Below, piece after piece: positions 8,067 through 17,183 of a stretch of 35,653 nucleotides of DNA. The DNA is from Prevotellaceae bacterium (lineage in GTDB: Bacteria > Bacteroidota > Bacteroidia > Bacteroidales > UBA932). The stretch is taken from contig JAITQN010000021.1 in assembly GCA_031288865.1 (NCBI GenBank), forward strand, positions 1-35,653, written 5' to 3'. The position numbers were made by a program, and so were the translations under genes. Each line of letters begins with the position of its first letter. Within the stretch, counting starts at the first letter, position 1. Below the pieces are notes generated by a model. That model searched no databases. It saw only the letters and a program-made list of their open reading frames with translations, and was not told the origin of the DNA.

Positions 8067-8396
8067 GGTACAGTGCGCCACCTCCCTGCGACCGTTTAAA
8101 GTTTCACGGCCATTAATCCCTACTGCTTGCGTAAACTTTGGCACATTGATCCGATCGTAATACTCGGAGAAAGAAGCAAGGTCGTACTTGTATTCAAATT
8201 CTATATCTTTCAGTTCATCGGGAATGGGTCTCCCATTTTCTGTATAGGAAAGGATCATTTCTTCTACAGAATTTTCAAAGTCGGCTTTTGCCTCCTCTAC
8301 TGTTTCGCCATCCCCAATAATTGTATGGTTAATGTCGGGCGTAAAGACACCGAATGTGCCATCTTTTCCCATTTCGATAAGCGCTGTTGTTTTCAT
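8061..8396 (-). CDS. hicB: HicB family antitoxin, C-terminally truncated
   Basis: Partial RNase-H-like HicB domain (MKTTALIEMGKDGTFGVFTPDINHTIIGDGETVEEAKADFENSVEEMI...); pairs with HicA; C-terminus after ...FTQAVGIN does not continue as a HicB HTH. Confidence 0.82.
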   Translation of the reverse strand: MKTTALIEMGKDGTFGVFTPDINHTIIGDGETVEEAKADFENSVEEMILSYTENGRPIPDELKDIEFEYKYDLASFSEYYDRINVPKFTQAVGINGRETLNGRREVAHCTL

Positions 8397-8407
8397 ATAA
8401 TATAATA

Positions 8408-8590
8408 TTATATCGTTATCTGTTTTTTAAGTTTGTAATAAAGGCCTGTCCCGACTTCCTTGGCACCGTGACGTTCAAGTGCAATTTGATAATCTTTGTC
8501 CGCATGGGCATACACATCATGATTGCTTCCATGCCTCACGATATACCATCCTTCTTTTTCGGCCATCCTTCTTAGTTCCGACCACTTCAT
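8408..8590 (-). CDS. hicA: HicA family mRNA interferase toxin
   Basis: 60-aa dsRBD-like protein; MKWSELRRMAEKEGWYIVRHGSNHDVYAHADKDYQIALERHGAKEVGTGLYYKLKKQ with the catalytic GSxH motif. Confidence 0.9.
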   Translation of the reverse strand: MKWSELRRMAEKEGWYIVRHGSNHDVYAHADKDYQIALERHGAKEVGTGLYYKLKKQITI

Positions 8591-8613
8591 TTTTTGTCCT
8601 TTATTAGACGATA

Positions 8614-8645
8614 CAAATATACTATACTTTTATAATATATACAAA
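8614..8645 (-). promoter_or_regulatory. Bacteroidetes-type promoter (TTTG-N20-TATATTTG) for hicAB
   Basis: Plus strand caaatata (8614-8621) and caaa (8642-8645), exactly 20 nt apart; hicA start at 8590. Confidence 0.6.
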
Positions 8646-8653
8646 GATGCGTA

Positions 8654-8684
8654 AAAAAAACGAGGGGGTTACCCTCGTTTTTTT
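8654..8684 (-). terminator. Intrinsic terminator downstream of pckA (symmetric A/T tracts)
   Basis: aaaaaaaCGAGGG-ggtta-CCCTCGttttttt: perfect stem with flanking A and T runs. Confidence 0.9.
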
Positions 8685-8701
8685 ATATGTGCGTATCCCC
8701 A

Positions 8702-10294
8702 CTACAGCTGCGGGCCAGCCGAGATTAAGGCCTTGCCGGCGGGCGTGTCGGTGTACTGCTCAAAATTCTTCACGTATTTGGCGCCAAGACTGCGGGCTTT
8801 TTCTTCCCACACCTTTACGTCGCTGTACGTTTCGCGGGGATCGAGGATGCCGTCCGACACGTTGTTCAGCTTTTTCGGCGCCGTGAGGTTGAGAATGGGA
8901 ACCTTTACCGTTTCGGCCTTCTCAATCGAGCCGTCGATGATGGCGTCGATGATGGCGCGGGTGTCCTTGATGGATATGCGCTTGCCCGTGCCATTCCAGC
9001 CGGTGTTTACCAGATAGGCTTTCGCGCCGTGTTCCTTCATCTTTTTCGACAGGGTCGACGCATACACCGTGGGGTGCAGCGTGAGGAAGGCCTCGCCGAA
9101 AGCGGGCGAGAACGAAGGCAGCGGCTCGGTAATGCCCCGCTCGGTGCCTGCCAGCTTCGAGGTGTAGCCGCACAGGAAGTGGTATTGCGCCTGAGCGTCG
9201 TCCAGAATAGATACGGGAGGCAACACGCCAAAGGCGTCGGCCGAGAGGTAAATAATCTTGCTGGCGTGTCCGGCCTTCGACGGCAACACGATTTTATTGA
9301 TAAGGTAAATCGGATAGGAGACGCGGGTGTTTTCCGTTACCGAGCCGTCGGCGAAATCAATGGAACCATCCTGGCGCACCGTTACGTTTTCGAGCAAGGC
9401 GTCGCGGCGGATAGCGCGCCAGATATCGGGTTCGTTTTCTTCACTCAGGTTGATGGTTTTGGCATAGCAGCCGCCTTCGTAGTTAAATACGCCGTTGTTG
9501 TCCCAGCCGTGTTCGTCGTCACCGATCAGGTAGCGTTTCGGGTCGGCCGACAGGGTGGTCTTCCCGGTGCCCGACAAGCCGAAAAATACGGCTACATCGC
9601 CCTTCTCGCCCACGTTGGCCGAGCAGTGCATCGAGGCCATTCCTTTTTGCGGCAGGTAGTAGTTCATCATAGAGAACATGCCCTTCTTCATTTCGCCGCC
9701 ATACCACGTGCCGCCGATGATTTGCATCTTTTCGGTAAGGTTGAACAGCACGAACACTTCCGAGTTCAGGCCATGTTCCTTCCATTTCGGGTTGGTGCAT
9801 TTCGAACCGTTCATCACCACGAAATCGGGTTCCCCATAGTTGGCCAGCTCGTAGTGCGACGGACGGATAAACATATTCGTCACGAAGTGCGCTTGCCAGG
9901 CCACTTCCATAATGAAGCGCACCTTCATGCGGGTGTCTTTGTTCGTGCCGCAGAACGTGTCCACCACATAAAGCCTGTCTTTGTCCGACAGCTGATTTTG
10001 CACCAATCCCTTCAACTCATTCCACACCGCGCCGTTCACGGGACGGTTAATGGTGCCGTCCCACCAGATGGTGTTTTCCGATACGGCGTCCTTTACAATG
10101 TAGCGGTCTTTCGGCGAACGGCCGGTAAATACGCCTGTTTTCACGGCTACTGCACCGGTATTGGTCAATACGCCTTTTTCAAACCCCTCGTTTCTGGGGT
10201 CGACCTCGTCCCTGAATAACTGTTCATAAGAGGGATTGTGGATTACCTTTTTTACACCGGTAATACCATACTTGCTTAAATCGAGATTTGCCAT
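8702..10294 (-). CDS. pckA: Phosphoenolpyruvate carboxykinase (ATP)
   Basis: [30 protein letters not shown] (P-loop), [33 protein letters not shown]. Confidence 0.97.
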   Translation of the reverse strand: MANLDLSKYGITGVKKVIHNPSYEQLFRDEVDPRNEGFEKGVLTNTGAVAVKTGVFTGRSPKDRYIVKDAVSENTIWWDGTINRPVNGAVWNELKGLVQNQLSDKDRLYVVDTFCGTNKDTRMKVRFIMEVAWQAHFVTNMFIRPSHYELANYGEPDFVVMNGSKCTNPKWKEHGLNSEVFVLFNLTEKMQIIGGTWYGGEMKKGMFSMMNYYLPQKGMASMHCSANVGEKGDVAVFFGLSGTGKTTLSADPKRYLIGDDEHGWDNNGVFNYEGGCYAKTINLSEENEPDIWRAIRRDALLENVTVRQDGSIDFADGSVTENTRVSYPIYLINKIVLPSKAGHASKIIYLSADAFGVLPPVSILDDAQAQYHFLCGYTSKLAGTERGITEPLPSFSPAFGEAFLTLHPTVYASTLSKKMKEHGAKAYLVNTGWNGTGKRISIKDTRAIIDAIIDGSIEKAETVKVPILNLTAPKKLNNVSDGILDPRETYSDVKVWEEKARSLGAKYVKNFEQYTDTPAGKALISAGPQL

Positions 10295-10374
10295 ATGATT
10301 TTTTTTGTTTAAAAATTTAAAGGCACAAAGATAATATTTTTTTATTAACTTTGCGCCTTTCTATCTGTACGTAT

Positions 10375-12279
10375 TTGAGTTTATTTCGTAAAATACTTCA
10401 ACAATACTGGGGCTATAGTGACTTCAGACCGTTACAGGAGCAAATTGTGGACGACGTGTACCACGGCCGGGACACGTTGGCGCTCATGCCTACCGGCGGG
10501 GGGAAATCCATCACCTTCCAGGTTCCCGCTCTGGCGAAAGAGGGGATTTGTTTGGTTGTCACGCCGCTGATTGCACTCATGAAAGACCAGGTGGAAAACC
10601 TGAAACAGCGAGGCATCAAGGCCATGGCCATTTATTCGGGCATGACCACGCACGAAATGGATGTGGCGTTCGACAATGCCATTTACGGAAACTACAAATT
10701 CCTGTATCTCTCGCCCGAGCGACTGGGCACGGAGCTTTTCCGCGTGCGGGTGCAGAAAATGAACGTCAACCTGCTTACGGTAGACGAGGCGCATTGCATT
10801 TCTCAGTGGGGATACGATTTCCGCCCCTCTTATCTGAGAATTGCCGAAACCCGCCCGCTTATTCCCAACGCGCCCGTGCTGGCCGTTACGGCTACGGCCA
10901 CCCCGCAAGTGGCGCAGGATATTATGGAGAAGCTGCAGTTCAGGGAGAAAAACCTGCTGCAAAAAAGTTTTGCACGTAAAAACCTGGTATATGTGGTGCG
11001 GCATACGGAAGACAAGCTCAAGATGTTGCTGAAAGTGTGCCGTACCATCCCCGGGACGGGCGTTGTGTATGTGCGCAATCGTAAAAGTGCGAAAGACCTG
11101 GCGGAATTCCTGTCGAAGCAGCGCATCAGCGCCGATTACTACCATGCGGGACTAAGCGCCGAAATACGCAGTGCGAAGCAGGATAGCTGGAAGCAGGGAA
11201 GCACGCGTGTAATGGTGTGTACCAATGCTTTTGGTATGGGGATAGACAAGGCCGACGTGCGTGTGGTGGTTCACATGGATCTTCCCGAAAGCATAGAGGC
11301 TTATTTCCAGGAGGCCGGGCGCGGCGGGCGCGATGAAAAAACCGCTTACGCCGTGTTGCTCTACAACGAATCGGACAGGATAAAAATCAAACAGCGTTTT
11401 CAAATTGCTTTCCCTCCGCTCGATACGATTAAAAAGGTATATCAGGATATTTACACCTATTATAAATTGCCTTATGAAGCCGGAAAAGGTACAGAGCACA
11501 GTTTCAGCCTTATGGATTTTTCGACCCGGCACGGCATTCATTCGCTTACCGCTTACAATGCACTGCAATGCATTCAACGCGAGGGTCATATCGAAATTAC
11601 CGATGAGTTGGACAATCCAACCCGCATCATGTTTCTGATGGGGCGCGACGAGCTTTATAATATACAGGTAAGTAATGAGTTGATAGACCAATTCATCAAA
11701 ACCCTTTTGCGCTTTTATAGCGGTCTTTTTTCGGGCTATGTAAATATTGATGAACAATATATTGCAAAAAAGAAGGGCATTACGGAGGAGGATGTGGCAA
11801 ACTTTTTGTTACGCCTTTCAAATATGCATGTTATCGACTATATTCCAAAAAAACGCACCCCATTAATTATTTTCAATGAAGCACGTTTACACGAAAAGAA
11901 TTTGTATATTTCGCCGGAAAATTATCAGTTACGCAAACAGCGATATGAACAGCGTATGGAGGCCATGTTACAATATGCGACTTTAATCACGCGGTGCCGC
12001 AGCCAGCAATTGCTCGACTATTTCGGGGAAACCGACAGTTACCGTTGCGGGCGGTGCGATGTGTGCGTATCGCGTAATGAGCTTAACCTGAGTCGCTATG
12101 AGTTCGACCTGTTGCTCGGGCAAATAAAAAAAGCAATTCATGAAAATAAGTATACCATCGAACAGTGTGTTGACAGCCTGAAAGGAAACAGCGAAAAGGC
12201 GTTAAAGGTGCTGCGGTGGTTAATGGAAAACAAAAAAATAGATGAAACGAAAGATGGAACAGTACGATGGCATGACTAA
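10375..12279 (+). CDS. recQ: ATP-dependent DNA helicase RecQ (ORF track starts at 10351; start taken at TTG 10375)
   Basis: WGYSDFRPLQEQIVDDV, LMPTGGGKSITFQVPAL, TVDEAHCISQWGYDFRPSYL, FGMGIDKADVRVVVH, QEAGRGGRDE, RCGRCDVC zinc motif. Upstream TTG (10351) overlaps a -7-like TAACTTTG (10346-10353). Confidence 0.93.
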   Translation: MSLFRKILQQYWGYSDFRPLQEQIVDDVYHGRDTLALMPTGGGKSITFQVPALAKEGICLVVTPLIALMKDQVENLKQRGIKAMAIYSGMTTHEMDVAFDNAIYGNYKFLYLSPERLGTELFRVRVQKMNVNLLTVDEAHCISQWGYDFRPSYLRIAETRPLIPNAPVLAVTATATPQVAQDIMEKLQFREKNLLQKSFARKNLVYVVRHTEDKLKMLLKVCRTIPGTGVVYVRNRKSAKDLAEFLSKQRISADYYHAGLSAEIRSAKQDSWKQGSTRVMVCTNAFGMGIDKADVRVVVHMDLPESIEAYFQEAGRGGRDEKTAYAVLLYNESDRIKIKQRFQIAFPPLDTIKKVYQDIYTYYKLPYEAGKGTEHSFSLMDFSTRHGIHSLTAYNALQCIQREGHIEITDELDNPTRIMFLMGRDELYNIQVSNELIDQFIKTLLRFYSGLFSGYVNIDEQYIAKKKGITEEDVANFLLRLSNMHVIDYIPKKRTPLIIFNEARLHEKNLYISPENYQLRKQRYEQRMEAMLQYATLITRCRSQQLLDYFGETDSYRCGRCDVCVSRNELNLSRYEFDLLLGQIKKAIHENKYTIEQCVDSLKGNSEKALKVLRWLMENKKIDETKDGTVRWHD

Positions 12280-12853
12280 AAAGCTTATCTTTTTTGAAGG
12301 AGAAACAATTGTGGTAGAGAACCCGGAAACATGCGCCGAAGCGGTAGCGTACCTGTCGAACCAGGAAATACTGGGGTTCGACACCGAAACGCGGCCGGCG
12401 TTCAACCGCGAAGAAAGTCAAAACCGGAAAGTGGCATTGTTGCAACTCTCTGATGACAAGCGCGCCTACCTTTTCCGGCTAAATATAATAGGCCTTTCCG
12501 AAGGTATATGCAGTTTGCTGGCTAATCCCAAAGTAGTGAAAGTGGGAGCGGCTATTCATGACGATATCAGAACATTGCAACGCCTTAGGCCGTTCTCGCC
12601 CGAATCGTTTATTGATATTCAAAAGGTGGTGGAAGACTATGGGATTATGCAGCACAAGGCGCTTAAGACGCTGAGCGAGATTATCCTCGATGCTACGATT
12701 TCAAAAAACCAACGCCTGTCGAACTGGGAGCGCCCCGACCTCTCCGACGCCCAACAGCGCTACGCCGCCACCGACGCATGGATTTGCCGCGAGATATACC
12801 TTAAACTCAAGAAAATGAAAGGAGTGATTAAAGATAAGTTAATTTGTAGCTGA
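12242..12853 (+). CDS. 3'-5' exonuclease (RNase D / WRN exonuclease-like DEDDy domain)
   Basis: ILGFDTETRPAF (Exo I), VKVGAAIHDDIRTLQ (Exo II), YAATDAWICREIYLKL (Exo III); overlaps the recQ 3' end. Confidence 0.9.
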   Translation: MKRKMEQYDGMTKKLIFFEGETIVVENPETCAEAVAYLSNQEILGFDTETRPAFNREESQNRKVALLQLSDDKRAYLFRLNIIGLSEGICSLLANPKVVKVGAAIHDDIRTLQRLRPFSPESFIDIQKVVEDYGIMQHKALKTLSEIILDATISKNQRLSNWERPDLSDAQQRYAATDAWICREIYLKLKKMKGVIKDKLICS

Positions 12854-12875
12854 TTAGTTATTTAATGTGATTAAA

Positions 12876-13574
12876 ATGTTACTTGAGCAAATAAAAGATT
12901 ATCAGGTTATTCTTGCATCGGGTTCTCCGCGGCGCAAGGAATTATTAAAAGGGATGGGCATCAATTATTTTGTGGAATTGGGGCAGGATGTAGACGAAAC
13001 CTACCCACCCAGCCTCCCGCCGGCCGGAATACCTGGGTTTCTTGCCAGGCTGAAGTCGGAGGCCTTTCCCCGCAGCCTGTCCGACCATGAACTGCTCCTC
13101 ACCGCCGACACAATTGTCGTGTGTAACGGGCAGGTGCTGGGCAAGCCGGTCGACGCCCGCGATGCCGTCCGCATGCTGCAAATGCTTTCGGGAAACCGCC
13201 ACGAGGTGCACACGGGGGTTTGCATGCGCACCCTGCATCACGAAAAGTGTTTCACAGCCTGTTCCGTCGTCACGTTCCGCCGTCTCTCGCCGGCCGAGAT
13301 TTCCTATTACGTGGACACCTGCAAGCCTTTCGACAAAGCGGGGGCCTACGGCGTACAGGAGTGGATAGGCTACACCGGCATTGAACATATCGAAGGCTCT
13401 TACTTTAATGTAATGGGGCTTCCCACGCAACGGTTGTATGTAGAATTAAGCGGGTTTTTGGAGGAAAGTGCCCGGAACAGGACTCGAACCTGCACAGCCT
13501 TACGACCGCTAGTCCCTGAAACTAGTGTGTCTACCAATTCCACCATCCGGGCAAAAAGTGGTGCAAAGATATAA
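12876..13574 (+). CDS. maf: Maf family nucleotide pyrophosphatase, ORF extended through the antisense of tRNA-Leu
   Basis: VILASGSPRRKELLKGMG, LTADTIVVCNGQVLGKP, GAYGVQEW...IEGSYFNVMGLPTQRLY. Start taken at ATG 12876 rather than GTG 12867. No in-frame stop until 13572-13574. Confidence 0.9.
   Translation: MLLEQIKDYQVILASGSPRRKELLKGMGINYFVELGQDVDETYPPSLPPAGIPGFLARLKSEAFPRSLSDHELLLTADTIVVCNGQVLGKPVDARDAVRMLQMLSGNRHEVHTGVCMRTLHHEKCFTACSVVTFRRLSPAEISYYVDTCKPFDKAGAYGVQEWIGYTGIEHIEGSYFNVMGLPTQRLYVELSGFLEESARNRTRTCTALRPLVPETSVSTNSTIRAKSGAKI
13469..13552 (-). tRNA. tRNA-Leu (anticodon CAG)
   Basis: Reverse complement GCCCGGATGGTGGAATTGGTAGACACACTAGTTTCAGGGACTAGCGGTCGTAAGGCTGTGCAGGTTCGAGTCCTGTTCCGGGCA: 7-bp acceptor stem, CTAGT-TTCAGGG-ACTAG anticodon arm, GGTTCGAGTCC T-arm, long variable arm; no encoded CCA. 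Confidence 0.96.
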
Positions 13575-13595
13575 AAATGCATTAATGATTGCAAA
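13564..13595 (-). promoter_or_regulatory. Bacteroidetes-type promoter (TTTG-N20-TATCTTTG) for tRNA-Leu
   Basis: Plus strand caaagata (13564-13571) and caaa (13592-13595), exactly 20 nt apart; tRNA 5' end at 13552. Confidence 0.7.
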
Positions 13596-13661
13596 AAAAA
13601 TAAAAAAAATAATTAACTTGCACCATCATTTTTTTGACAAAAAATAATTAATATACTTACT

Positions 13662-14336
13662 ATGAGCGCCTACAGAATTCTATTGGTAGATGATGAGAAC
13701 GACATTCTCGAATTTTTATCCTACGCCCTTGTAAAGGAGGGCTATGAAGTATACACGGCCACCGATGGCTCCGACGGGATACAGCTGGCTTTGGAAAAAA
13801 AGCCGCACCTGATCCTGCTGGATGTGATGATGCCGATTATGGACGGTATCGCTACTTGTGAAGAAATCCGCCGGCACGAGGAACTCTCGTCCACTGTTAT
13901 CGCTTTCCTGACGGCGCGCGGCGAAGACTATTCGCAAATCGCGGGATTCAACGCGGGCGGCGATGACTACATCACTAAGCCTATACGCCCCAAGGTGCTC
14001 ATAAGCAGAATTAAGGCGCTGCTGAAACGTTTTGAGCAAAACAACATGCCCGCCGGACAAACCATGCCGGGCGTCAGCATCGACCGCGAGCGCTTTGTCG
14101 TAAACATCGACGGGGAACAACTCACCCTCCCGAAAAAAGAATTTGAACTTCTGGCACTCCTCTATTCAAAACCCCAAAAGGTGTTTTCCCGCGAAGAAAT
14201 ATTCGGCACGATATGGGGCAACGACGTGGTGGTGGGAGAAAGAACTATTGACGTACACATTCGCAAACTGCGCGAAAAAATAGGCGATAAATACATTAAA
14301 ACACTAAAAGGCGTAGGCTATAAATTTGTAGATTAA
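13662..14336 (+). CDS. OmpR-family response regulator (RprY-like)
   Basis: Receiver domain RILLVDDENDILEFL, PHLILLDVMMPIMDG, DDYITKPIRPKVL; C-terminal winged helix GERTIDVHIRKLREKIGDKYIKTLKGVGYKF. Confidence 0.93.
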   Translation: MSAYRILLVDDENDILEFLSYALVKEGYEVYTATDGSDGIQLALEKKPHLILLDVMMPIMDGIATCEEIRRHEELSSTVIAFLTARGEDYSQIAGFNAGGDDYITKPIRPKVLISRIKALLKRFEQNNMPAGQTMPGVSIDRERFVVNIDGEQLTLPKKEFELLALLYSKPQKVFSREEIFGTIWGNDVVVGERTIDVHIRKLREKIGDKYIKTLKGVGYKFVD

Positions 14337-14339
14337 AAC

Positions 14340-15356
14340 ATGTTGATGAGTGGGATAACTGCGCGTATTGACCAACTGCGACCGATGATCGGCAATACGC
14401 CTATGGTGGGCATCCGTTATCGTTTTGAAGAGGAAGAGCGGATTATTTATGCCAAATGCGAGTATTATAATTTAACCGGAAGCATCAAAGACCGCATGGT
14501 TATTCAGGTGCTGAGCGAGGCATACCGGAAAGGAAAGCTGAAGCCGGGATATACTATCGTGGAAGCAACCAGCGGGAACGCGGGAATTTCATTGGCGTCT
14601 ATCGGGCGATGCCTGGGGCACAAAGTGATTATCGTGATGCCCGACTGGGCTACACGAGAACGGGTAGGCCTGCTGCGCTCATTAGGCGCCGAGGTGGTGC
14701 TTACCACACGCGCCGACGGCGGGTTCCCGGCGTGCGTGCGCAAAGCCGAAGCGCTGGAGGCCTCCTTGTCGAACGTATACTACCCCCGCCAGTTCGAAAA
14801 TGAAGACAATGCACAGGGACACTTTTTGACGTCGGGTCCCGAAATACAGCGGCAAATGCAGCAGGCCGGCAAAACGCCCGATGCATTTGTGGCGGCCATC
14901 GGCACCGGCGGCACCCTCATGGGCAACGGGAAGTATCTTCGCACGTGCTATCCCGGCATACAGGTGCACCCTGTGGAATCGCTCCAGTCGCGGGTGGTGA
15001 GCACCGGCGTAAGCCACGGCATACACCGCGTGCCGGGCATTTCCGACGACTGGAACCCGCCCCTCGTCGACCTGAAAACGCTCGACCACCCCTTTACCGT
15101 CTCCGACGGCGACGGCATTATCATGACACAACTTTTAGGCAAAAAACTCGGACTGAGTGTAGGCATTTCTTCGGGATTCAATTTTCTCGGCGCCGTGGCC
15201 TTTCAAAACAAGTACGGCGGGCAAAAGACAGCGGTCACCGTATTCTCCGATTGCAGCAAAAAATACCTGAGCGGCACGTTGCTGCACGATGAGCCCCAAT
15301 TGCCCGAATACCTCGCCAATCACATAGAATTAATTGATTATTTCGCGGTGCGGTAA
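14340..15356 (+). CDS. cysM: PLP-dependent cysteine synthase family protein (CysM-like)
   Basis: NLTGSIKDRM (PLP Lys), VEATSGNAGISLASIG, IGTGGTLMGNGKYL, VFSDCSKKYLS. Confidence 0.87.
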   Translation: MLMSGITARIDQLRPMIGNTPMVGIRYRFEEEERIIYAKCEYYNLTGSIKDRMVIQVLSEAYRKGKLKPGYTIVEATSGNAGISLASIGRCLGHKVIIVMPDWATRERVGLLRSLGAEVVLTTRADGGFPACVRKAEALEASLSNVYYPRQFENEDNAQGHFLTSGPEIQRQMQQAGKTPDAFVAAIGTGGTLMGNGKYLRTCYPGIQVHPVESLQSRVVSTGVSHGIHRVPGISDDWNPPLVDLKTLDHPFTVSDGDGIIMTQLLGKKLGLSVGISSGFNFLGAVAFQNKYGGQKTAVTVFSDCSKKYLSGTLLHDEPQLPEYLANHIELIDYFAVR

Positions 15357-15363
15357 ATTACCG
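15351..15363. repeat. Palindrome CGGTAA-A-TTACCG over the cysM stop codon
   Basis: Perfect 6-bp arms, 1-nt centre; includes TAA. Confidence 0.8.
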
Positions 15364-15384
15364 TATCGTAATGTTACCGGGAAC

Positions 15385-15399
15385 TAACGAGTCTCGTTA
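15385..15399. promoter_or_regulatory. Perfect 15-bp dyad TAACGAG-T-CTCGTTA upstream of mqnA
   Basis: 7-bp perfect arms around one base in the cysM-mqnA intergenic region. Confidence 0.5.
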
Positions 15400-15457
15400 T
15401 AAACTAAAAGCTAAAAAAAATTGCACCGGAGATATCCCGATTATCGAAATAAAATAG

Positions 15458-15465
15458 TATCTTTG
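15458..15465 (+). promoter_or_regulatory. -7 element TATCTTTG of the mqnA promoter
   Basis: Perfect TAnnTTTG match ending 6 nt before ATG 15472. Confidence 0.5.
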
Positions 15466-15471
15466 CCGTCT

Positions 15472-16236
15472 ATGGCAAAAGTGAAAGTTACAGCAGTATC
15501 ATACCTGAACACGCTCCCGTTTCTATACGGACTCCGGCGCTCCGGCGTGGCGGACGCTATCGACTTGTCTATTGCCACCCCGGCGGCCTGCGCCCAACAA
15601 CTCGAAACAGGACAAACCGACCTGTCGCTGATTCCCGTGGCGGCCATACCGGGACATCCCCACTACCAAATCATCGGCGATTACTGCATCGGAGCTGCCG
15701 GGAAAGTGCGCAGCGTGGCGCTGTTTTCAAACTGCACGCTGCCCGGCCTCAAAACGGTGTACCTCGACGCCGAATCGCGCACATCGATATTGCTGGCGCG
15801 CATACTGGCGCGAGACTGCTGGAAAATCACCCCCACGTTTAAGCCGCTGACAGCCGAACCCCTCAAGGCCGGAGAAGGCTGCGTGCTTATCGGCGACAAG
15901 GCGCTGCTTCACGAATCGCGCTTCACCTGCCGCTACGACCTGGCCGAAACGTGGGTCAACCATACCGGCTCGCCCTTTGTGTTCGCTACATGGACGGCCA
16001 ACAAATCGCTCCCCGCATCGTTTATCGAGCAGTTCAACCGGGCGTTGGACTACGGTATACAGCATATTCCGCAATCCCTCGCCGAGCCTCCGCAGCACGG
16101 CGACGCAAGGGCGCTACCCTGCCCGCACGATACGGCGCTGGAATATCTGACCAAAAATATCAGTTATCCTTTCGATGCCGAAAAGAAGAACGGATTAACA
16201 AAATTTTGGAACCTGATAAACGACTTCCCGCTATGA
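15472..16236 (+). CDS. mqnA: Menaquinone biosynthetic enzyme MqnA (chorismate dehydratase, futalosine pathway)
   Basis: MAKVKVTAVSYLNTLPFLYGL, DLSLIPVAAI, YCIGAAGKVRSVALFSN, LYLDAESRTSILLARIL-like segment, VLIGDKAL, WVNHTGSPFVFATWTAN. Confidence 0.85.
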   Translation: MAKVKVTAVSYLNTLPFLYGLRRSGVADAIDLSIATPAACAQQLETGQTDLSLIPVAAIPGHPHYQIIGDYCIGAAGKVRSVALFSNCTLPGLKTVYLDAESRTSILLARILARDCWKITPTFKPLTAEPLKAGEGCVLIGDKALLHESRFTCRYDLAETWVNHTGSPFVFATWTANKSLPASFIEQFNRALDYGIQHIPQSLAEPPQHGDARALPCPHDTALEYLTKNISYPFDAEKKNGLTKFWNLINDFPL

Positions 16237-17183
16237 TCACAATATACCACAAGGCGCTCAAACAAATAAACAGTTCGAACGAACTGATCCTGCTGGAAGA
16301 GTTGGGGTATGACGATATTGTGTGGATCGACCTGAACAACCCCACGGGAGAAGAGAAGCGCGCCGTGGAGGACTACCTCGAAACACCGCTGCAAACCCGC
16401 GCGAAAGCCGAGGAGATTGAAAGTTCTTCGCGCTACTCGGAAACGGAAGACGTGATTTTCGCCAACTCGGAATTCCTGATTGCGGGCATCGAGGACTACC
16501 GGGAAGAGACCGTGTCGTTCATCATCACTGCGGGAATTTTAATTACCGTGCGCAACACGCACCTCCGCACGTTCATGGAAATCGAGCGGCGGCTGATGAC
16601 CAATCCCCGCAGCTACGCCACCGGCTACCACCTGATGGTGTCGATTCTCGAAAACCGGATCGACCTCGACGCCGACATGATTGAGTTGCTGGCAAAAGAA
16701 ATTGCACAGCTGAACAAACGCATCAACACCGAAGAACGCATCAACGAGGAAATGCTGTATGACATCAACCAACTGCAAGAAAACACCATGACTATACGCG
16801 AAAATATCATCGATAAGCAACGCATGATATCGAGCATCCTGAAAAGCGACAAGTTCCCGAGCGATATTTTCCCGAAGCTAAACGTGATGATGAGGGACGT
16901 GGGGTCGCTGCTCAACCACACCGACTTTAGTTTCGAGCGTCTGGAATACCTGCAAAACACCGTGCTGGGGTTGATCAACATCGAACAAAATAAAATCATC
17001 AAAGTGTTCACGGTGGCTACGGTGTTCTTCATGCCGCCCACACTCATTTCGAGCATCTACGGCATGAACGTGAAGCTCCCCTTCGCCGAAGCCGGCTACT
17101 GGGGTTTCGCGAGTACCATACTTTTCATAATTATGTCATTCGCCATTACGGTGCTCTACTTTAAACGAAAGAAGTTACTATAA
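16233..17183 (+). CDS. corA: CorA family magnesium/divalent cation transporter (true start 16233; overlaps mqnA stop as ATGA)
   Basis: C-terminal two-TM region with ISSIYGMNVKLPF (YGMN signature); ORF from 15951 extended upstream of the real start. Confidence 0.93.
   Translation: MITIYHKALKQINSSNELILLEELGYDDIVWIDLNNPTGEEKRAVEDYLETPLQTRAKAEEIESSSRYSETEDVIFANSEFLIAGIEDYREETVSFIITAGILITVRNTHLRTFMEIERRLMTNPRSYATGYHLMVSILENRIDLDADMIELLAKEIAQLNKRINTEERINEEMLYDINQLQENTMTIRENIIDKQRMISSILKSDKFPSDIFPKLNVMMRDVGSLLNHTDFSFERLEYLQNTVLGLINIEQNKIIKVFTVATVFFMPPTLISSIYGMNVKLPFAEAGYWGFASTILFIIMSFAITVLYFKRKKLL

Noticed and set aside
9029-10219. 396-aa plus-strand ORF
   Set aside because: Antisense shadow of pckA; His/Arg/Val-rich composition with no recognisable domain.
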